Made by a program: the position numbers and the translations under genes. Under the pieces are notes generated by a model. The model ran no database searches. It worked only from the letters and a program-made list of their open reading frames with translations, and was not told the DNA's origin. Shown piece by piece: positions 47,630 through 57,768 of a stretch of DNA of 64,000 bases (position 1 is the first letter of the stretch; each line of letters starts with the position of its first letter). Source of the stretch: Mycobacteriales bacterium (GTDB lineage: Bacteria > Actinomycetota > Actinomycetes > Mycobacteriales > SCTD01); contig JAUJOY010000001.1 in NCBI GenBank assembly GCA_030447385.1, forward strand, positions 809,629 to 873,628, read 5' to 3'.

Positions 47630-49390
47630 TCAGTCCTTGATCTCGCACAGGGCCGCCCCGCTCGGAACGACCTCACCGACCACCGCCGCAAGCCCGGTGA
47701 CGACCCCCGCCTTGTGCGCGGCGATCGGCTGCTCCATCTTCATCGCTTCGAGCATCACGACCAGCTGACCGGCCTCGACCGTCACGCCCTCCTCGACGGC
47801 CACCTTGACGATGGTCCCCTGCATGGGTGAGGTGAGCGCGTCGCCGGACGCCGCGCTGGCACCGGCTTTGCGCGGTGTCCGCTTCGTGGCCGTGCGGGGC
47901 GCCCCGCCCGTGCCGCCGCCCGTGCCGCGGCCGAGCCCGGCCGGAAGTCTCACCTCCAGCCGGCGCCCGCCGACCTCGACGACCACCGTCTGCCGCGGGT
48001 CATCGGGAGCCCCGTCGGCCACGGCGGAGCCGCCCTGGAAGGGGGGCAGGTCGTTGTCGAACTCGGTCTCGATCCACCGGTTGTGCACGGAGAAGGGCTC
48101 GGAGGTGAAGGCAGGGTCGCGGACCACCTTGCGGTGGAACGGCAGCAGGGTGGCCATCCCCTCCACCTGCATCTCCTCCAGAGCGCGACGGGACCGCTCG
48201 AGGGCCTCGGCGCGCGTCGCTCCGGTGACGATCAGCTTGGCCAGCAGCGAGTCGAACGCGCCGCCGACGGCGGAGCCCGACTCGACGCCGCTGTCCACGC
48301 GTACGCCCGGGCCCAGCGGCGGAACGAAGGCCGTGACGGTGCCCGGTGCAGGCAGGAACCCGCGGCCTGGGTCCTCGCCGTTGATCCGGAACTCGAAGGA
48401 GTGGCCACGTGGCGCGGGGTCGGCGAAGGTCAGCTCGAGGCCGTCGGCGATGCGGAACTGCTCCCGGACCAGGTCGACCCCGGTGACCTCCTCGGTGACG
48501 GGGTGCTCCACCTGCAGGCGGGTGTTGACCTCGAGGAAGGACAGCAGGCCGTCCTGGGCGATGAGGAACTCGCAGGTGCCCGCACCGACGTAGCACGCCG
48601 CCCGGATCACCTTCCTGGAGGCGTCGTAGAGCTGGTCCCGCTGCTCGTCGGTCAGGAAGGGGGCCGGTGCCTCCTCGACCACCTTCTGGTAGCGGCGCTG
48701 CAGGGAGCAGTCGCGGGTCCCGACCACGACGACGTTGCCGTGGCTGTCGGCCAGCACCTGCGTCTCGACGTGGCGCGGGCGGTCCAGGTAGCGCTCGACG
48801 AAGCACTCACCGCGGCCGAACGCGGCGACCGCCTCGCGCACTGCGGAGTCGTAGAGCTCGGGAACCTCCTCCCGGGTGCGGGCGATCTTCAGCCCCCGGC
48901 CGCCCCCGCCGAAGGCCGCCTTGATGGCGACGGGGAGCCCGTGCTCGTCGACGAACGCGAGGACCTCGTCCACGCCCTTCACCGGGTCGGCCGTGCCAGG
49001 GGTGAGCGGCGCCCCGATCTGAAGGGCGATGTGCCGCGCGGTGGTCTTGTCGCCGAGTGCGGCGATGGCCTCGGGGGAGGGGCCGATCCAGGTCGCGCCG
49101 GCGTCGATCACCGCGCCGGCGAACTCGGCGTTCTCCGACAGGAAGCCGTAGCCGGGGTGCACCGCGTCGGCGCCTGAGTCGGCCAGCGCCTTCAGCACCT
49201 TGTCGATGCGCAGGTAGGACTCGCCCGGGGTCGTCCCGCCGAGCGCGAACGCCTCGTCGGCGACACGGACGTGCAGGGCGTCGAGGTCGGGTTCGGCGTA
49301 GACCGCTACCGACACCAGCCCGGCGTCCCGGCAGGCGCGGGCGACGCGGACGGCGATCTCGCCGCGGTTCGCGATCAGGACCTTGCGCAC
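47630..49390 (-). CDS. Acyl-CoA carboxylase alpha subunit (biotin carboxylase + BCCP)
   Basis: A 586-residue AccA3-type protein. The N-terminal biotin carboxylase has [23 protein letters not shown]-grasp loop [33 protein letters not shown] and [18 protein letters not shown] Gly/Thr linker (about 485-515) leads to the biotinyl domain with EAMKMEQ, the biotinylated Lys 35 residues from the C-terminus, as is standard. It supplies carboxybiotin to the beta subunit at 52699, whose size fits propionyl/acetyl-CoA carboxylases. AGGAG is 9 bases before the GTG start. Confidence 0.95.
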   Translation of the reverse strand: MRKVLIANRGEIAVRVARACRDAGLVSVAVYAEPDLDALHVRVADEAFALGGTTPGESYLRIDKVLKALADSGADAVHPGYGFLSENAEFAGAVIDAGATWIGPSPEAIAALGDKTTARHIALQIGAPLTPGTADPVKGVDEVLAFVDEHGLPVAIKAAFGGGGRGLKIARTREEVPELYDSAVREAVAAFGRGECFVERYLDRPRHVETQVLADSHGNVVVVGTRDCSLQRRYQKVVEEAPAPFLTDEQRDQLYDASRKVIRAACYVGAGTCEFLIAQDGLLSFLEVNTRLQVEHPVTEEVTGVDLVREQFRIADGLELTFADPAPRGHSFEFRINGEDPGRGFLPAPGTVTAFVPPLGPGVRVDSGVESGSAVGGAFDSLLAKLIVTGATRAEALERSRRALEEMQVEGMATLLPFHRKVVRDPAFTSEPFSVHNRWIETEFDNDLPPFQGGSAVADGAPDDPRQTVVVEVGGRRLEVRLPAGLGRGTGGGTGGAPRTATKRTPRKAGASAASGDALTSPMQGTIVKVAVEEGVTVEAGQLVVMLEAMKMEQPIAAHKAGVVTGLAAVVGEVVPSGAALCEIKD

Positions 49391-49463
49391 GCGGGCAGCT
49401 CCTGAACGCAGAGAGGCGAGGGCAGCTCAGTCTACGAGCGGGCCTGTGCAGGCCCTGATCCGG

Positions 49464-50654
49464 TCAGCGCAGAATGCCGGTGTGGCCCAGGGAGTAGCGA
49501 CCCGGCTGGGGATAGACGGTGAGCCCGTGCGGCCCTCGGCCCACGTCGATGGTGGCAGTGGTCTGGCCGGTGCCCAGGTCGAGCGCGTAGATCTGCGAGC
49601 CGTAACGCGAGGACAGCCACAGGGTGGAGCCGTCGAGGGACAGGTTGCCCATGTCGGGGCTTGCTCCGCCCGGCAGCGAGTGGGTGGCGCGCACGGTGCG
49701 GCTGGCGAGGTCGAGCACCGAGACGGTTCCGGCGCCGCGGTTGGTGACGTAGAGGTCGCGGCTGCTCCGGCTGGTGTAGAGCCCGTGCGCGCCCTTGCCG
49801 GTGGGGATGAAGCCGGTCGTCGTGAAGGTCGCGGCATCCAGCACCACGACGCCGCCCCGGTTCAGGTCGGCCACGTAGTAGACCGAGCCGTCCGGCGCGA
49901 GCTTGACGTCCTGGGGCTTGCTCCCCCGCGGCAGGTCAAGCGTCCGTAGCAGGGTCCGGCCCGCCGTGTGGACCTGGATCAGCTGACCGCTGAACTCGCA
50001 GCTGGCGACGAAGGTGCGCCCGTCCGCGGAGAAGTCCAGGTGGTTGACCCCCTTGCAGGGGGTGCTGACGGAGGCCCTGAGCTCCATCGTCTGCGGGTCC
50101 CGGAAGTCGATCCGCCGCAGGCGCTCGGCGATGACGAGAGCGTCCTTCCCGTCCGGGGTGAAGTACAGGTTGTACGGGTCGTCGACCTGGATCGTCTCGA
50201 TCGCCGTCCCCGTCGCGGGGTCGATCTTCGTGAGGGTGTTGCTGGAGCTGCTGTTCACCCACAGCGTCGTGAGGTCGTAGGAGGGCACGACGTGCTGCGG
50301 CACGCGCCCGGCGGGGAAGGTGCGGATCACCGACGCCGTCCTGGGGTCGACGACGCTGACCGTGTGGGAGTCGCCGTTGGGCACGTAGATCAGCTCGGGG
50401 AAGCCCTGGACGGCGGGCGCCAGGCCCTGCCGGGTCGCCGCGTAGACGTCGTCGGGCTCGAGCGGCGGGGGCATGCCTGGGAGCAGGTCCGGCAGCACCG
50501 GCGCCGCAGCGGTGGATGGAGACGAACTGGCCGTGGCACCGGAGGAGGGCGCACCGGAAGGCGCACCGACCGGCGCGGTAGGCGGACCCTGCGGCCCGCA
50601 GGCCGTGGTCAGGCAGGCGACAGCCAGGACCAGAGCCAGGACACCACCGGACAT
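49464..50654 (-). CDS. YVTN/YncE-type beta-propeller lipoprotein
   Basis: A 396-residue secreted lipoprotein: lipobox LTTAC (Cys about residue 19), a Pro/Ser/Ala-rich linker to about residue 60, then repeated four-stranded blades with Y-V-x-N and D-x-x-x-x-x-V spacing (LIYVPNGDSHTVSVVDPRTA, LWVNSSSSNTLTKIDPATGT, LYVTNRGAGTVSVLDLASRT). Such propellers bind ligands or proteins outside the cell; none is a known enzyme motif here. A leaderless promoter is present. Function unknown. Confidence 0.88.
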   Translation of the reverse strand: MSGGVLALVLAVACLTTACGPQGPPTAPVGAPSGAPSSGATASSSPSTAAAPVLPDLLPGMPPPLEPDDVYAATRQGLAPAVQGFPELIYVPNGDSHTVSVVDPRTASVIRTFPAGRVPQHVVPSYDLTTLWVNSSSSNTLTKIDPATGTAIETIQVDDPYNLYFTPDGKDALVIAERLRRIDFRDPQTMELRASVSTPCKGVNHLDFSADGRTFVASCEFSGQLIQVHTAGRTLLRTLDLPRGSKPQDVKLAPDGSVYYVADLNRGGVVVLDAATFTTTGFIPTGKGAHGLYTSRSSRDLYVTNRGAGTVSVLDLASRTVRATHSLPGGASPDMGNLSLDGSTLWLSSRYGSQIYALDLGTGQTTATIDVGRGPHGLTVYPQPGRYSLGHTGILR

Positions 50655-50660
50655 GCTTCC

Positions 50661-50666
50661 AGGCTA
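50661..50666 (-). promoter_or_regulatory. -10 element TAGCCT for the lipoprotein gene
   Basis: On the minus strand TAGCCT is followed by 6 bases (GGAAGC) and the ATG at 50654. Confidence 0.5.
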
Positions 50667-50878
50667 GACAACTTCCCTGGGACGGCAGGTGGACGAGGAT
50701 GTCGACCAGGGCGCGGGTAGGTGCTCGCGGCGACCGCGTGCTCTTCACGTCGTGCTCCCGACGACCAGCTCCCTCGGGCGCTCGCCGCGACCGTCGGCTT
50801 CTCTTCCTGCGCCGGGTGTGCATCGAGGCGCACGAGAGACCGGGCGCCTGCGTCCGCCCCAACTCTCCTCGGGGGTGC

Positions 50879-50926
50879 GGCCTGCAGGCCGCCCGGCTGA
50901 CCACCTAGGGGGTCGCCCTGCAGGGC
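50879..50926. repeat. Pair of 12-base CTGCAG palindromes
   Basis: GGCCTGCAGGCC (50879-50890) and GCCCTGCAGGGC (50915-50926) are each perfect palindromes with centres 36 bases apart, about 40-100 bases upstream of the second HNH gene's promoter. They could be paired operator sites or the arms of a cruciform. Confidence 0.5.
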
Positions 50927-50963
50927 CCCTCAGCGAATGTTCCTGTGGACAGCGGGCTTTGGC

Positions 50964-50991
50964 TCGACATCCTGCCGAACACATGTACGAT
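50964..50991 (+). promoter_or_regulatory. Promoter with overlapping LexA-like box for the second HNH gene
   Basis: TCGACA (50964-50969), a 16-base spacer and TACGAT (50986-50991, preceded by TG) form a promoter whose -10 lies 6 bases before the ATG at 50998. CCGAAC-ACAT-GTACGA (50975-50990) matches the SOS box TCGAAC-N4-GTTCGA with two mismatches and covers the -10. Confidence 0.5.
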
Positions 50992-50997
50992 AGCTTC

Positions 50998-52677
50998 ATG
51001 TCCAGCAGCCCCGGTGCCGCGTCCGATGCGGAGTCGAACGCGTTGCTGGACGGCTGCCTGGACAGCCTTCGGGCGGACGCCCGGCAGCTGGGCTCGCGGA
51101 TCCGGGCGGTGGTGCGCCTGGCCGCGTTGAGCGGGACGGACGGCACCCGGCGGTTCTTGCCGTTGGAGCTCGCCGGGTCGTTGCGGGTCGGGCAGCTGAC
51201 CGCGTCCCGTTGGCTGGATGAGGCCGAGCGGTATGCGGCGGCGTTGCCGGTGACGTTGGGGATGCTCGAGCGCGGGGAGCTGCTGACTGCGCAGGCCGCG
51301 GTGCTGCTGCACGTCACCTCCCACGCTCCGCAGGAGATCGCGGCGAAGGTCGAGGCGGAGGTGCTCCCCGACGGGGCACTGCTGTGCCCGGCGGATCTGC
51401 GCCGCCTGGTGTCCCGCACGCTGCTGCGGATCGAGGCCGAGCAGGACAGTCCAGCAGCGGCGGAGCAACGCCACGCCGATGCCGCCGCCGGGCGGCACAC
51501 GTCTCACCGCCCAGAGCCGGACGGGCTGGGACTGGCCGGGGCGGTGCTGACCGCGGAGCAGCTGGCCAGCTGGAGCTCCGGTCTGGACACCCTGGAGAAG
51601 AAGGAGCGCATCTGCGACCGGCAGGCGGGGGTGGAGCGCACCGCGCAGCAGCGCCGGGCGGACCTGTTCGCCGCCCTCCCGGCGATGGTCCTCGCCGCCC
51701 AAGACGGCGCGGTCCCGGGTTGGGTGGCAGGTTCCAGTGTCGAGGTGCGCCCGCAGGTGGTGCTCAACGTGCTCGTGCCGATGAGCACCGTGCTGGAGCT
51801 GTCCCGCGAACCCGGCATGATGGACCGCTACGGTCCGCTCACCGCTGAGCACGTCCGGTTGCTGCGCCCCACCCTGCTGCGCCGGGTCCTCATCGACGAG
51901 GAGACCGGCCGGCCGTTGCACGTGCAGGACCGTCCAGAACCTGCCAGTCCCGACCCGATCGGGTTGCGGGAGCAGATCCTCAGGATGAACCGGCCCGAGG
52001 TGATCACCGACCGGGCGGAGCCGCAGCACGACCCGTCCGCCGCCCTCGCCCGCCTGGTGGACCTGCGGGACGTGCGCTGCGCCGCACCCGGGTGCGGCTC
52101 GACCCGCACCCACCGCGACCACCTGATCCCCTGGCCAGAAGGCCCGACCGCCGCGTGGAACCTCGGGCTGCTCTCCGCGCGCTGCCACGCCGCCAAGCAC
52201 ACCGACTGGGCCCTCGTGCGCCACCTTGACGGCAGCACCACCTGGACCAGCCCCTCGGGCGGACCTACACCCGACCCAGCCCGCACGCCCCGCCACCACG
52301 GGTCGACCCGGACGCCGAACCCCCACCACGACGACCACCACCCGTGGGACAGGCACCCCGCTGGATCGCCGCCGCCGATCCCGAGCTGGCACCCGCTGCG
52401 GAGGCGAGCCCGGAGGAGCCTGTCCAGCCGACGCTGCCGGTCGAGGACGACGAACCGCCCTTCTAGCGCGGGATCTACGAGGGCATGCCGGACGACCGCC
52501 AAGCGCCGGGACCCTGGGACGGCATCGGGCGCAGGCTCCACCGCGACCACCGCGACCACCGCGACGGCATCGGGCGCGAAGGTGAGCGCGATCCGTCAGC
52601 GGCCTGCTGGACCGCCGACAGGACGGCGACCAGGGCCGCCAGCTGAACGGGGGTCGGCTTCCCCCGCACGACGGTGA
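50998..52677 (+). CDS. DUF222 / HNH endonuclease (13E12-type), C-terminal frameshift
   Basis: DUF222 domain (about residues 10-330: LRADARQLGSRIRAVVRLAA and on) followed by an HNH nuclease: VDLRDVRCAAPGCGSTRTHR, then DHLIPWPEGPTAAWNLGLLS and CHAAKHTDWAL. Both cysteine pairs and the catalytic-region His are visible, so the nuclease is probably functional. A base appears missing at 52260/52261: shifting the frame there gives TYTRPSPHAPPPRVDP and a stop at 52464-52466, the expected end. As written the frame runs to 52677 and overlaps accE antisense by about 200 bases. Start ATG at 50998 by promoter position. Confidence 0.85.
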   Translation: MSSSPGAASDAESNALLDGCLDSLRADARQLGSRIRAVVRLAALSGTDGTRRFLPLELAGSLRVGQLTASRWLDEAERYAAALPVTLGMLERGELLTAQAAVLLHVTSHAPQEIAAKVEAEVLPDGALLCPADLRRLVSRTLLRIEAEQDSPAAAEQRHADAAAGRHTSHRPEPDGLGLAGAVLTAEQLASWSSGLDTLEKKERICDRQAGVERTAQQRRADLFAALPAMVLAAQDGAVPGWVAGSSVEVRPQVVLNVLVPMSTVLELSREPGMMDRYGPLTAEHVRLLRPTLLRRVLIDEETGRPLHVQDRPEPASPDPIGLREQILRMNRPEVITDRAEPQHDPSAALARLVDLRDVRCAAPGCGSTRTHRDHLIPWPEGPTAAWNLGLLSARCHAAKHTDWALVRHLDGSTTWTSPSGGPTPDPARTPRHHGSTRTPNPHHDDHHPWDRHPAGSPPPIPSWHPLRRRARRSLSSRRCRSRTTNRPSSAGSTRACRTTAKRRDPGTASGAGSTATTATTATASGAKVSAIRQRPAGPPTGRRPGPPAERGSASPARR

Positions 52678-52698
52678 GCACGGGCTGGTCAGCAACGC

Positions 52699-52702
<4 letters not shown>
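52475..52702 (-). CDS. accE: Acyl-CoA carboxylase epsilon subunit
   Basis: A 75-residue protein. The N-terminal helix region [20 protein letters not shown] matches AccE proteins (VVRGNPTPEE-type motif), and the C-terminal [12 protein letters not shown] is the conserved end. The middle holds a duplicated RPMPS element and W-S-R repeats. Epsilon subunits stabilise and activate the alpha-beta carboxylase complex. The GTG at 52702 overlaps the beta-subunit stop by four bases (GTGA). Confidence 0.85.
52518..52577. repeat. Direct repeats inside accE
   Basis: GACGGCATCGGGCGC occurs at 52518-52532 and 52563-52577, flanking a run of three copies of ACCGCGACC-type 9-mers (about 52538-52565). They encode the duplicated RPMPS and the WSR repeats of AccE, indicating a local tandem expansion. 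Confidence 0.75.
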
Positions 52703-54309
<1,607 letters not shown>

Positions 54310-54378
54310 CTCGAGAGGTTACCGGCGGGCCTTCGGCCGGCCGCCTGGCACTCCCGCGCGGTGGCGCAGACTGGCGCG

Positions 54379-55161
54379 GTGGCGCACCCCTCGTCCTTCG
54401 GCGACCTCGAGCGGCCACCGCTGCGTGAGCGGTCCCTGCAGCGCGCGCTGGCTCCGGACGGCTGGCGCCTCGAGGTGGTCGAGCAGACCGATTCCACCAA
54501 CGCGCGAGTCGCCGAGCGGGCGCTCGCGGGGGAACCCGCCGGGCTGGTCGTCGTCGCCGAGTTCCAGGAGGCCGGCCGCGGCCGCCTGGACCGAACCTGG
54601 GTGTCGCCACCGCGGGCCGGGCTGACCTTCTCCGTGCTCCTGCGGCCCGACCTGCCCCGGCAGCAGATGTCCTGGCTGCCGCTGCTGACCGGGCTCGCCG
54701 TCGCCACCGCGCTGCGGGACAACGCGGAGGTCGACGCGGTGCTCAAGTGGCCGAACGACGTCCTGGTCAGCGGTCGCAAGCTGTGCGGGGTGCTCGCCGA
54801 GATGCCGGTCCCTGGCGCGGCCGTGGTCGGAGTCGGCCTCAACGTGACGACCCGGGCGAGCGAGCTGCCGAACGAGCAGGCCACCTCACTGCGGCTGTGC
54901 GGCGCGGGCACGAGCGACCGCGCGACCGTGCTGCGCGCCGTGCTGCGGTCGCTGAGCCGGGTGCTGCGTGACGTGGGCGCCGCGCAGGCTGCATACCGGC
55001 AGCTGTGCAGCACCCTCGGTACGCAGGTGCGGATCGACCTGCCGGGTGGGTCCTCGGCCTCCGGCCGAGCCCAGGCCGTCGACGCGGCCGGTCACCTCGT
55101 GGTCGACGGAGTGACCCATGCAGCCGGTGACGTGGTCCACCTGCGGACGGTCACCCCTTGA
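54379..55161 (+). CDS. birA: Biotin-[acetyl-CoA-carboxylase] ligase
   Basis: A 260-residue enzyme attaching biotin to the BCCP domain of the carboxylase alpha subunit. EVVEQTDSTNARVAERALAG, AEFQEAGRGRLDRTWVSPP (biotinyl-AMP loop GRGRxxR), LKWPNDVLVSGRKLCGVLAE and VVGVGLNVTTRASELP are diagnostic. There is no N-terminal HTH, so it is a non-repressor (group I) ligase. The GTG at 54379 lies 6 bases after CAGACT; another in-frame GTG at 54361 is possible. Confidence 0.95.
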   Translation: MAHPSSFGDLERPPLRERSLQRALAPDGWRLEVVEQTDSTNARVAERALAGEPAGLVVVAEFQEAGRGRLDRTWVSPPRAGLTFSVLLRPDLPRQQMSWLPLLTGLAVATALRDNAEVDAVLKWPNDVLVSGRKLCGVLAEMPVPGAAVVGVGLNVTTRASELPNEQATSLRLCGAGTSDRATVLRAVLRSLSRVLRDVGAAQAAYRQLCSTLGTQVRIDLPGGSSASGRAQAVDAAGHLVVDGVTHAAGDVVHLRTVTP

Positions 55162-55837
55162 GCGTCACGCGCTTGCTGTCCACGAACACCCGTGAGCCGT
55201 CCTCCGCCGCAGACCGGCCCGAGCACCTGCGCCGCCGGTCCGCGGGTCAGCGGCTTCGCGGTGGACACCGCCCCCCACAGGCTCTCGACCGGCGCACCCT
55301 CCACGAGCAGGCGAACCGCGGTCAGCTCGGGGTCGGCGGCGGTGACGGTGTGCACCAGCTGCTGGAGGGTCGCTGCCTCGAAGGCCGAGCCGCCGCCGTT
55401 CGTACGGGCCGTACGCGACAGGTCGACCACCGCGGTCGGGCCCTCGATCCTGACGCTGCGCAGCGAGGTGTCCTTCGCCCACAGCGAGGTGTAGTCCGGA
55501 TCGCTGGGCTTGCCTGCGAGCATCACCTCGACGGCGTCGCGCACCGGTTCGGCAGTGGCCGGGCGGCGGACGAACTCCCGGTACAGCCTCGGCCCGCGGC
55601 GGTCCTGCGCACCGACCCAGTACACGGCGACAGCGTTGCGGGCGGCTCCCGAGCTCGCCTCGCCGCCGGCGGCTGCGGGAGAGCTCGGGGTGGGTGGCGT
55701 CGGCGTACCCGACGGCTCGGCGGCGGCGAGGCCGACAACGATGGCGTCGGGAGCTCGGACAGGACCCGGCCGTTCCCGCTGGAGCCGCAGCCGGTCAGCA
55801 GGACGACGGTCAGCAGGGTGGCAGGAACCGCGCGCAC
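55151..55837 (-). pseudogene. GerMN-domain lipoprotein, two frameshifts
   Basis: The GTG at 55837 (with GGGAGG upstream) starts a lipoprotein signal, VPATLLTVVLLTGCGSSG. After SELPTPSLSAS the frame must shift (in a CCG run near 55705-55715) to read EPSGTPTPPTPSSPAAAGG and then the GerMN domain, NAVAVYWVGAQDRRG to PAAQVLGPVC. A second shift at about 55205-55212 restores the end EDGSRVFVDSKRVTLKG with stop at 55151-55153. Without repair the last frame runs on to 55092 into birA. GerMN proteins act at the cell surface, some in sporulation or with LpqB-type systems; function here is unknown. Confidence 0.75.
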
Positions 55838-55876
55838 GCTGACCTCCCGGGTCCGGTCCGAAGTGGCCTCGTGCTC

Positions 55877-56194
55877 CTAGGACGCAGCGCCGGGTCGGGA
55901 GGTTGCTCCGGGAGCCGGAACCGTCCGGTCCGCGGCAGGTCCTGGCTCGTACGGCGGCCAGTCCCCCTGCGGCGGGGTGTGCGCGTCGAACCAGCGGTCC
56001 TGCGCACGCGCCCCGGCGCGCTCACCAGGCCCGCCCGCGTTGACGCCGACGCAGGTCATCACGGCGACCACCCCGGCCAGCACGATGACGAGCGCCGCGG
56101 GGATCCCGGGCGGCAGCACCGTGGCGGCGAGGACGAACGTGAGCCCCGCGGCCACGCGGATGACCATGTACGTCCTGAGCCGGGACCGCGCCAT
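55877..56194 (-). CDS. Small membrane protein, Pro-rich tail
   Basis: A 105-residue protein with two membrane helices (MVIRVAAGLTFVLAATVLPP and ALVIVLAGVVAVMTCVGVNA) and a cytoplasmic tail ending in Pro/Ala-rich sequence (WPPYEPGPAADRTVPAPGA). Helix layout resembles DUF3099 but I cannot confirm it. The ATG at 56194 is used; longer in-frame upstream sequence runs antisense to the cyclase and is not coding. Function unknown. Confidence 0.6.
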   Translation of the reverse strand: MARSRLRTYMVIRVAAGLTFVLAATVLPPGIPAALVIVLAGVVAVMTCVGVNAGGPGERAGARAQDRWFDAHTPPQGDWPPYEPGPAADRTVPAPGATSRPGAAS

Positions 56195-56242
56195 GTGCGC
56201 GACGGTACGCCGGGGAGGGGCGTCGGGCGATCCCGCACCTCC

Positions 56243-56248
56243 TAACCT
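56243..56248 (+). promoter_or_regulatory. -10 element TAACCT for the cyclase gene
   Basis: TAACCT is followed by exactly 6 bases (CGACGG) and the GTG at 56255. Confidence 0.5.
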
Positions 56249-56254
56249 CGACGG

Positions 56255-57208
56255 GTGGACCCCGGCGAGCTCGAGGAGGTGCTGCTCGGGGCGCCGTGCG
56301 AGCTGACCCGCGACGACGTGGCCGAGGCCGTCGGCCTGCCGGAGGAGGTCGCCCGCTCCTTCTGGACGGCGATGGGGTTCGCGGAGGTGCCGGCAGGCGA
56401 GCGGGCGTTCACTCGCCTGGACGTGGAGGCGCTGCGGCACGCCCTCGCCCTGCGCGACACCGGGCTGGTCGACCAGGACACGCTGCTGGTCCTCGCGAGG
56501 CTGATGGGGCAGGGGCTGGCACGCATGGCGGAGGCCCAGGTCGACGTCTTTCGCGACATGAGCGCCGGAAGAACGGTGCCCGAGACCGCGCAGGCCGCTG
56601 CGGAGGCCGCGGCCGAGGTGCTCCCGCGGCTCGAGCGGATCCTCGTGCACGTCTGGCGGCGGGAGTTCACGGCGGCCACCGCCCGGGCCTTCGTGGCCGC
56701 GACCGAGGACGGGCGGCCGCTGCGCTGCGTCGGCTTCGTGGACCTGGTGGACTTCACCCGGTCCACGCAGCACTGGGACGCGTCCACGTTGGAGCGGCTC
56801 CTGGAGCGGTTCGAGAGCCAGACGGCGTTGCGCGTGACGGCGCTCGGGGGCCAGGTGGTCAAGACCCTCGGGGACGCGGTGATGTTCACGACCGACGACC
56901 CGACCTCCGCCGTCGAGGTCGCCCTGCGCACCATCGAGGCGCACGCCGCGGACGACGAGCTGCCCGACGTACGCGCAGGCACCGCCTTCGGCACCGTGCT
57001 TCTCCGGGTCGGCGACGTCTTCGGCCAGCCGGTGAACATCGCGAGCCGGCTCACCGACGAGGCGCGCCCCAGAGCCCTGCTGGTCGACGAGCGGATGGCG
57101 CACGCCCTGGCCGAGGACGGGGCCTACGACCTGAAGCGCCTGCGCCGCAGGTCGGTACGGGGCTACCGGTCGCTGACGCCGTACCTGCTGCGGCGCGCAG
57201 GCTCCTGA
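56255..57208 (+). CDS. Class III adenylate/guanylate cyclase-like protein
   Basis: A 317-residue cytosolic protein. The N-terminal half (about 1-145) is helical and resembles the autoinhibitory domain of mycobacterial pH-responsive cyclases. The C-terminal catalytic domain has metal-binding Asp residues in RCVGFVDLVDFTRSTQ (about 163) and VVKTLGDAVMFTTDD (about 208), and FGQPVNIASRLTDEARP with the transition-state Asn/Arg. Those residues suggest activity. cAMP or cGMP production cannot be told apart here. Confidence 0.87.
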   Translation: MDPGELEEVLLGAPCELTRDDVAEAVGLPEEVARSFWTAMGFAEVPAGERAFTRLDVEALRHALALRDTGLVDQDTLLVLARLMGQGLARMAEAQVDVFRDMSAGRTVPETAQAAAEAAAEVLPRLERILVHVWRREFTAATARAFVAATEDGRPLRCVGFVDLVDFTRSTQHWDASTLERLLERFESQTALRVTALGGQVVKTLGDAVMFTTDDPTSAVEVALRTIEAHAADDELPDVRAGTAFGTVLLRVGDVFGQPVNIASRLTDEARPRALLVDERMAHALAEDGAYDLKRLRRRSVRGYRSLTPYLLRRAGS

Positions 57209-57220
57209 GACCGCTCCGGC

Positions 57221-57730
57221 TCAGCCGCGCAGCGGCTGGTCCTGGACGTCCTCGAGGACGGCCTGCGCAGCGGGGGCGCCGTCGGCGGCGGCCTCCTCGA
57301 CCTGAGCGGGCGCGGCCCAGACGAACCTGCGGTAGGACCAGAAGCGGAAGGTCGTCCCGAGCACCAGTCCGACGCCGTTGGCGGCGATGTTGTCGGCGAG
57401 CCGCGACTCGAAGCCGAGCACGTAGTGCGAGATCGCGAGGCACGACAGCGAGATGCCCAGCCCGATGGCGTTGAGGACGAAGAACAGGCCGTACTCGCGC
57501 CGGATCGTCGTCCGCTGGCGGTGCTTGAACGACCAGGCCCGGTTGAGCAGGAAGGCGTTCGTGGCCGCGAACAGCGTGGAGATGACCTTCGCGGTGAGCG
57601 GCTTGTCCAGAACCAGCAGGACCGCGTTGAAGATCACGATGTCGACCAGGAAGCTGAGGGCACCGACTGTGCCGAACTTCGACAGCTCCGCGAACAGCCC
57701 GCGGATGCGGGTGACAAGGGCCCGGATCAC
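57221..57730 (-). CDS. GtrA family membrane protein
   Basis: A 169-residue protein with four membrane helices: FGTVGALSFLVDIVIFNAVL, the VISTLFAATNAFLLNRAWSF signature of GtrA, YGLFFVLNAIGLGISLSCLA and NIAANGVGLVLGTTFRFWSY. GtrA proteins are thought to move lipid-linked sugars across the membrane or work with glycosyltransferases. The GTG at 57730 overlaps the stop of a 11-residue leader frame (GTGA); a GTG at 57736 is also in frame. Convergent with the cyclase gene, 12 bases apart. Confidence 0.88.
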   Translation of the reverse strand: MIRALVTRIRGLFAELSKFGTVGALSFLVDIVIFNAVLLVLDKPLTAKVISTLFAATNAFLLNRAWSFKHRQRTTIRREYGLFFVLNAIGLGISLSCLAISHYVLGFESRLADNIAANGVGLVLGTTFRFWSYRRFVWAAPAQVEEAAADGAPAAQAVLEDVQDQPLRG

Positions 57731-57762
57731 TCGCACGGGCAGCCCTTTGACGCGCGGTTCAT
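57727..57762 (-). CDS. Putative 11-residue leader peptide of gtrA
   Basis: ATG at 57762 opens MNRASKGCPCE and stops at TGA (57729-57727), which overlaps the GTG of the GtrA gene. A TAGGCT lies exactly 6 bases before the ATG, so a leaderless transcript would start with this peptide. It has two cysteines. Function would be translational coupling or attenuation; it may also be a chance frame. Confidence 0.4.
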   Translation of the reverse strand: MNRASKGCPCE

Positions 57763-57768
57763 CGAGCC

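Larger units (their letters stand above)
50655..50997. other. 343-base divergent intergenic region
   Basis: Lies between the beta-propeller lipoprotein gene (minus) and the second HNH gene (plus). It holds the promoter of each gene, a pair of CTGCAG-centred palindromes and a LexA-like box. A short plus-strand open frame (50699-50908) has Arg/Cys-rich content without a start signal and is not convincing. Nothing else was seen. Confidence 0.6.

Noticed and set aside
50699..50908. Short plus-strand open frame in the 343-base intergenic region
   Set aside because: No ribosome-binding site or -10 at the right distance, and an Arg/Cys-rich composition unlike neighbouring proteins.
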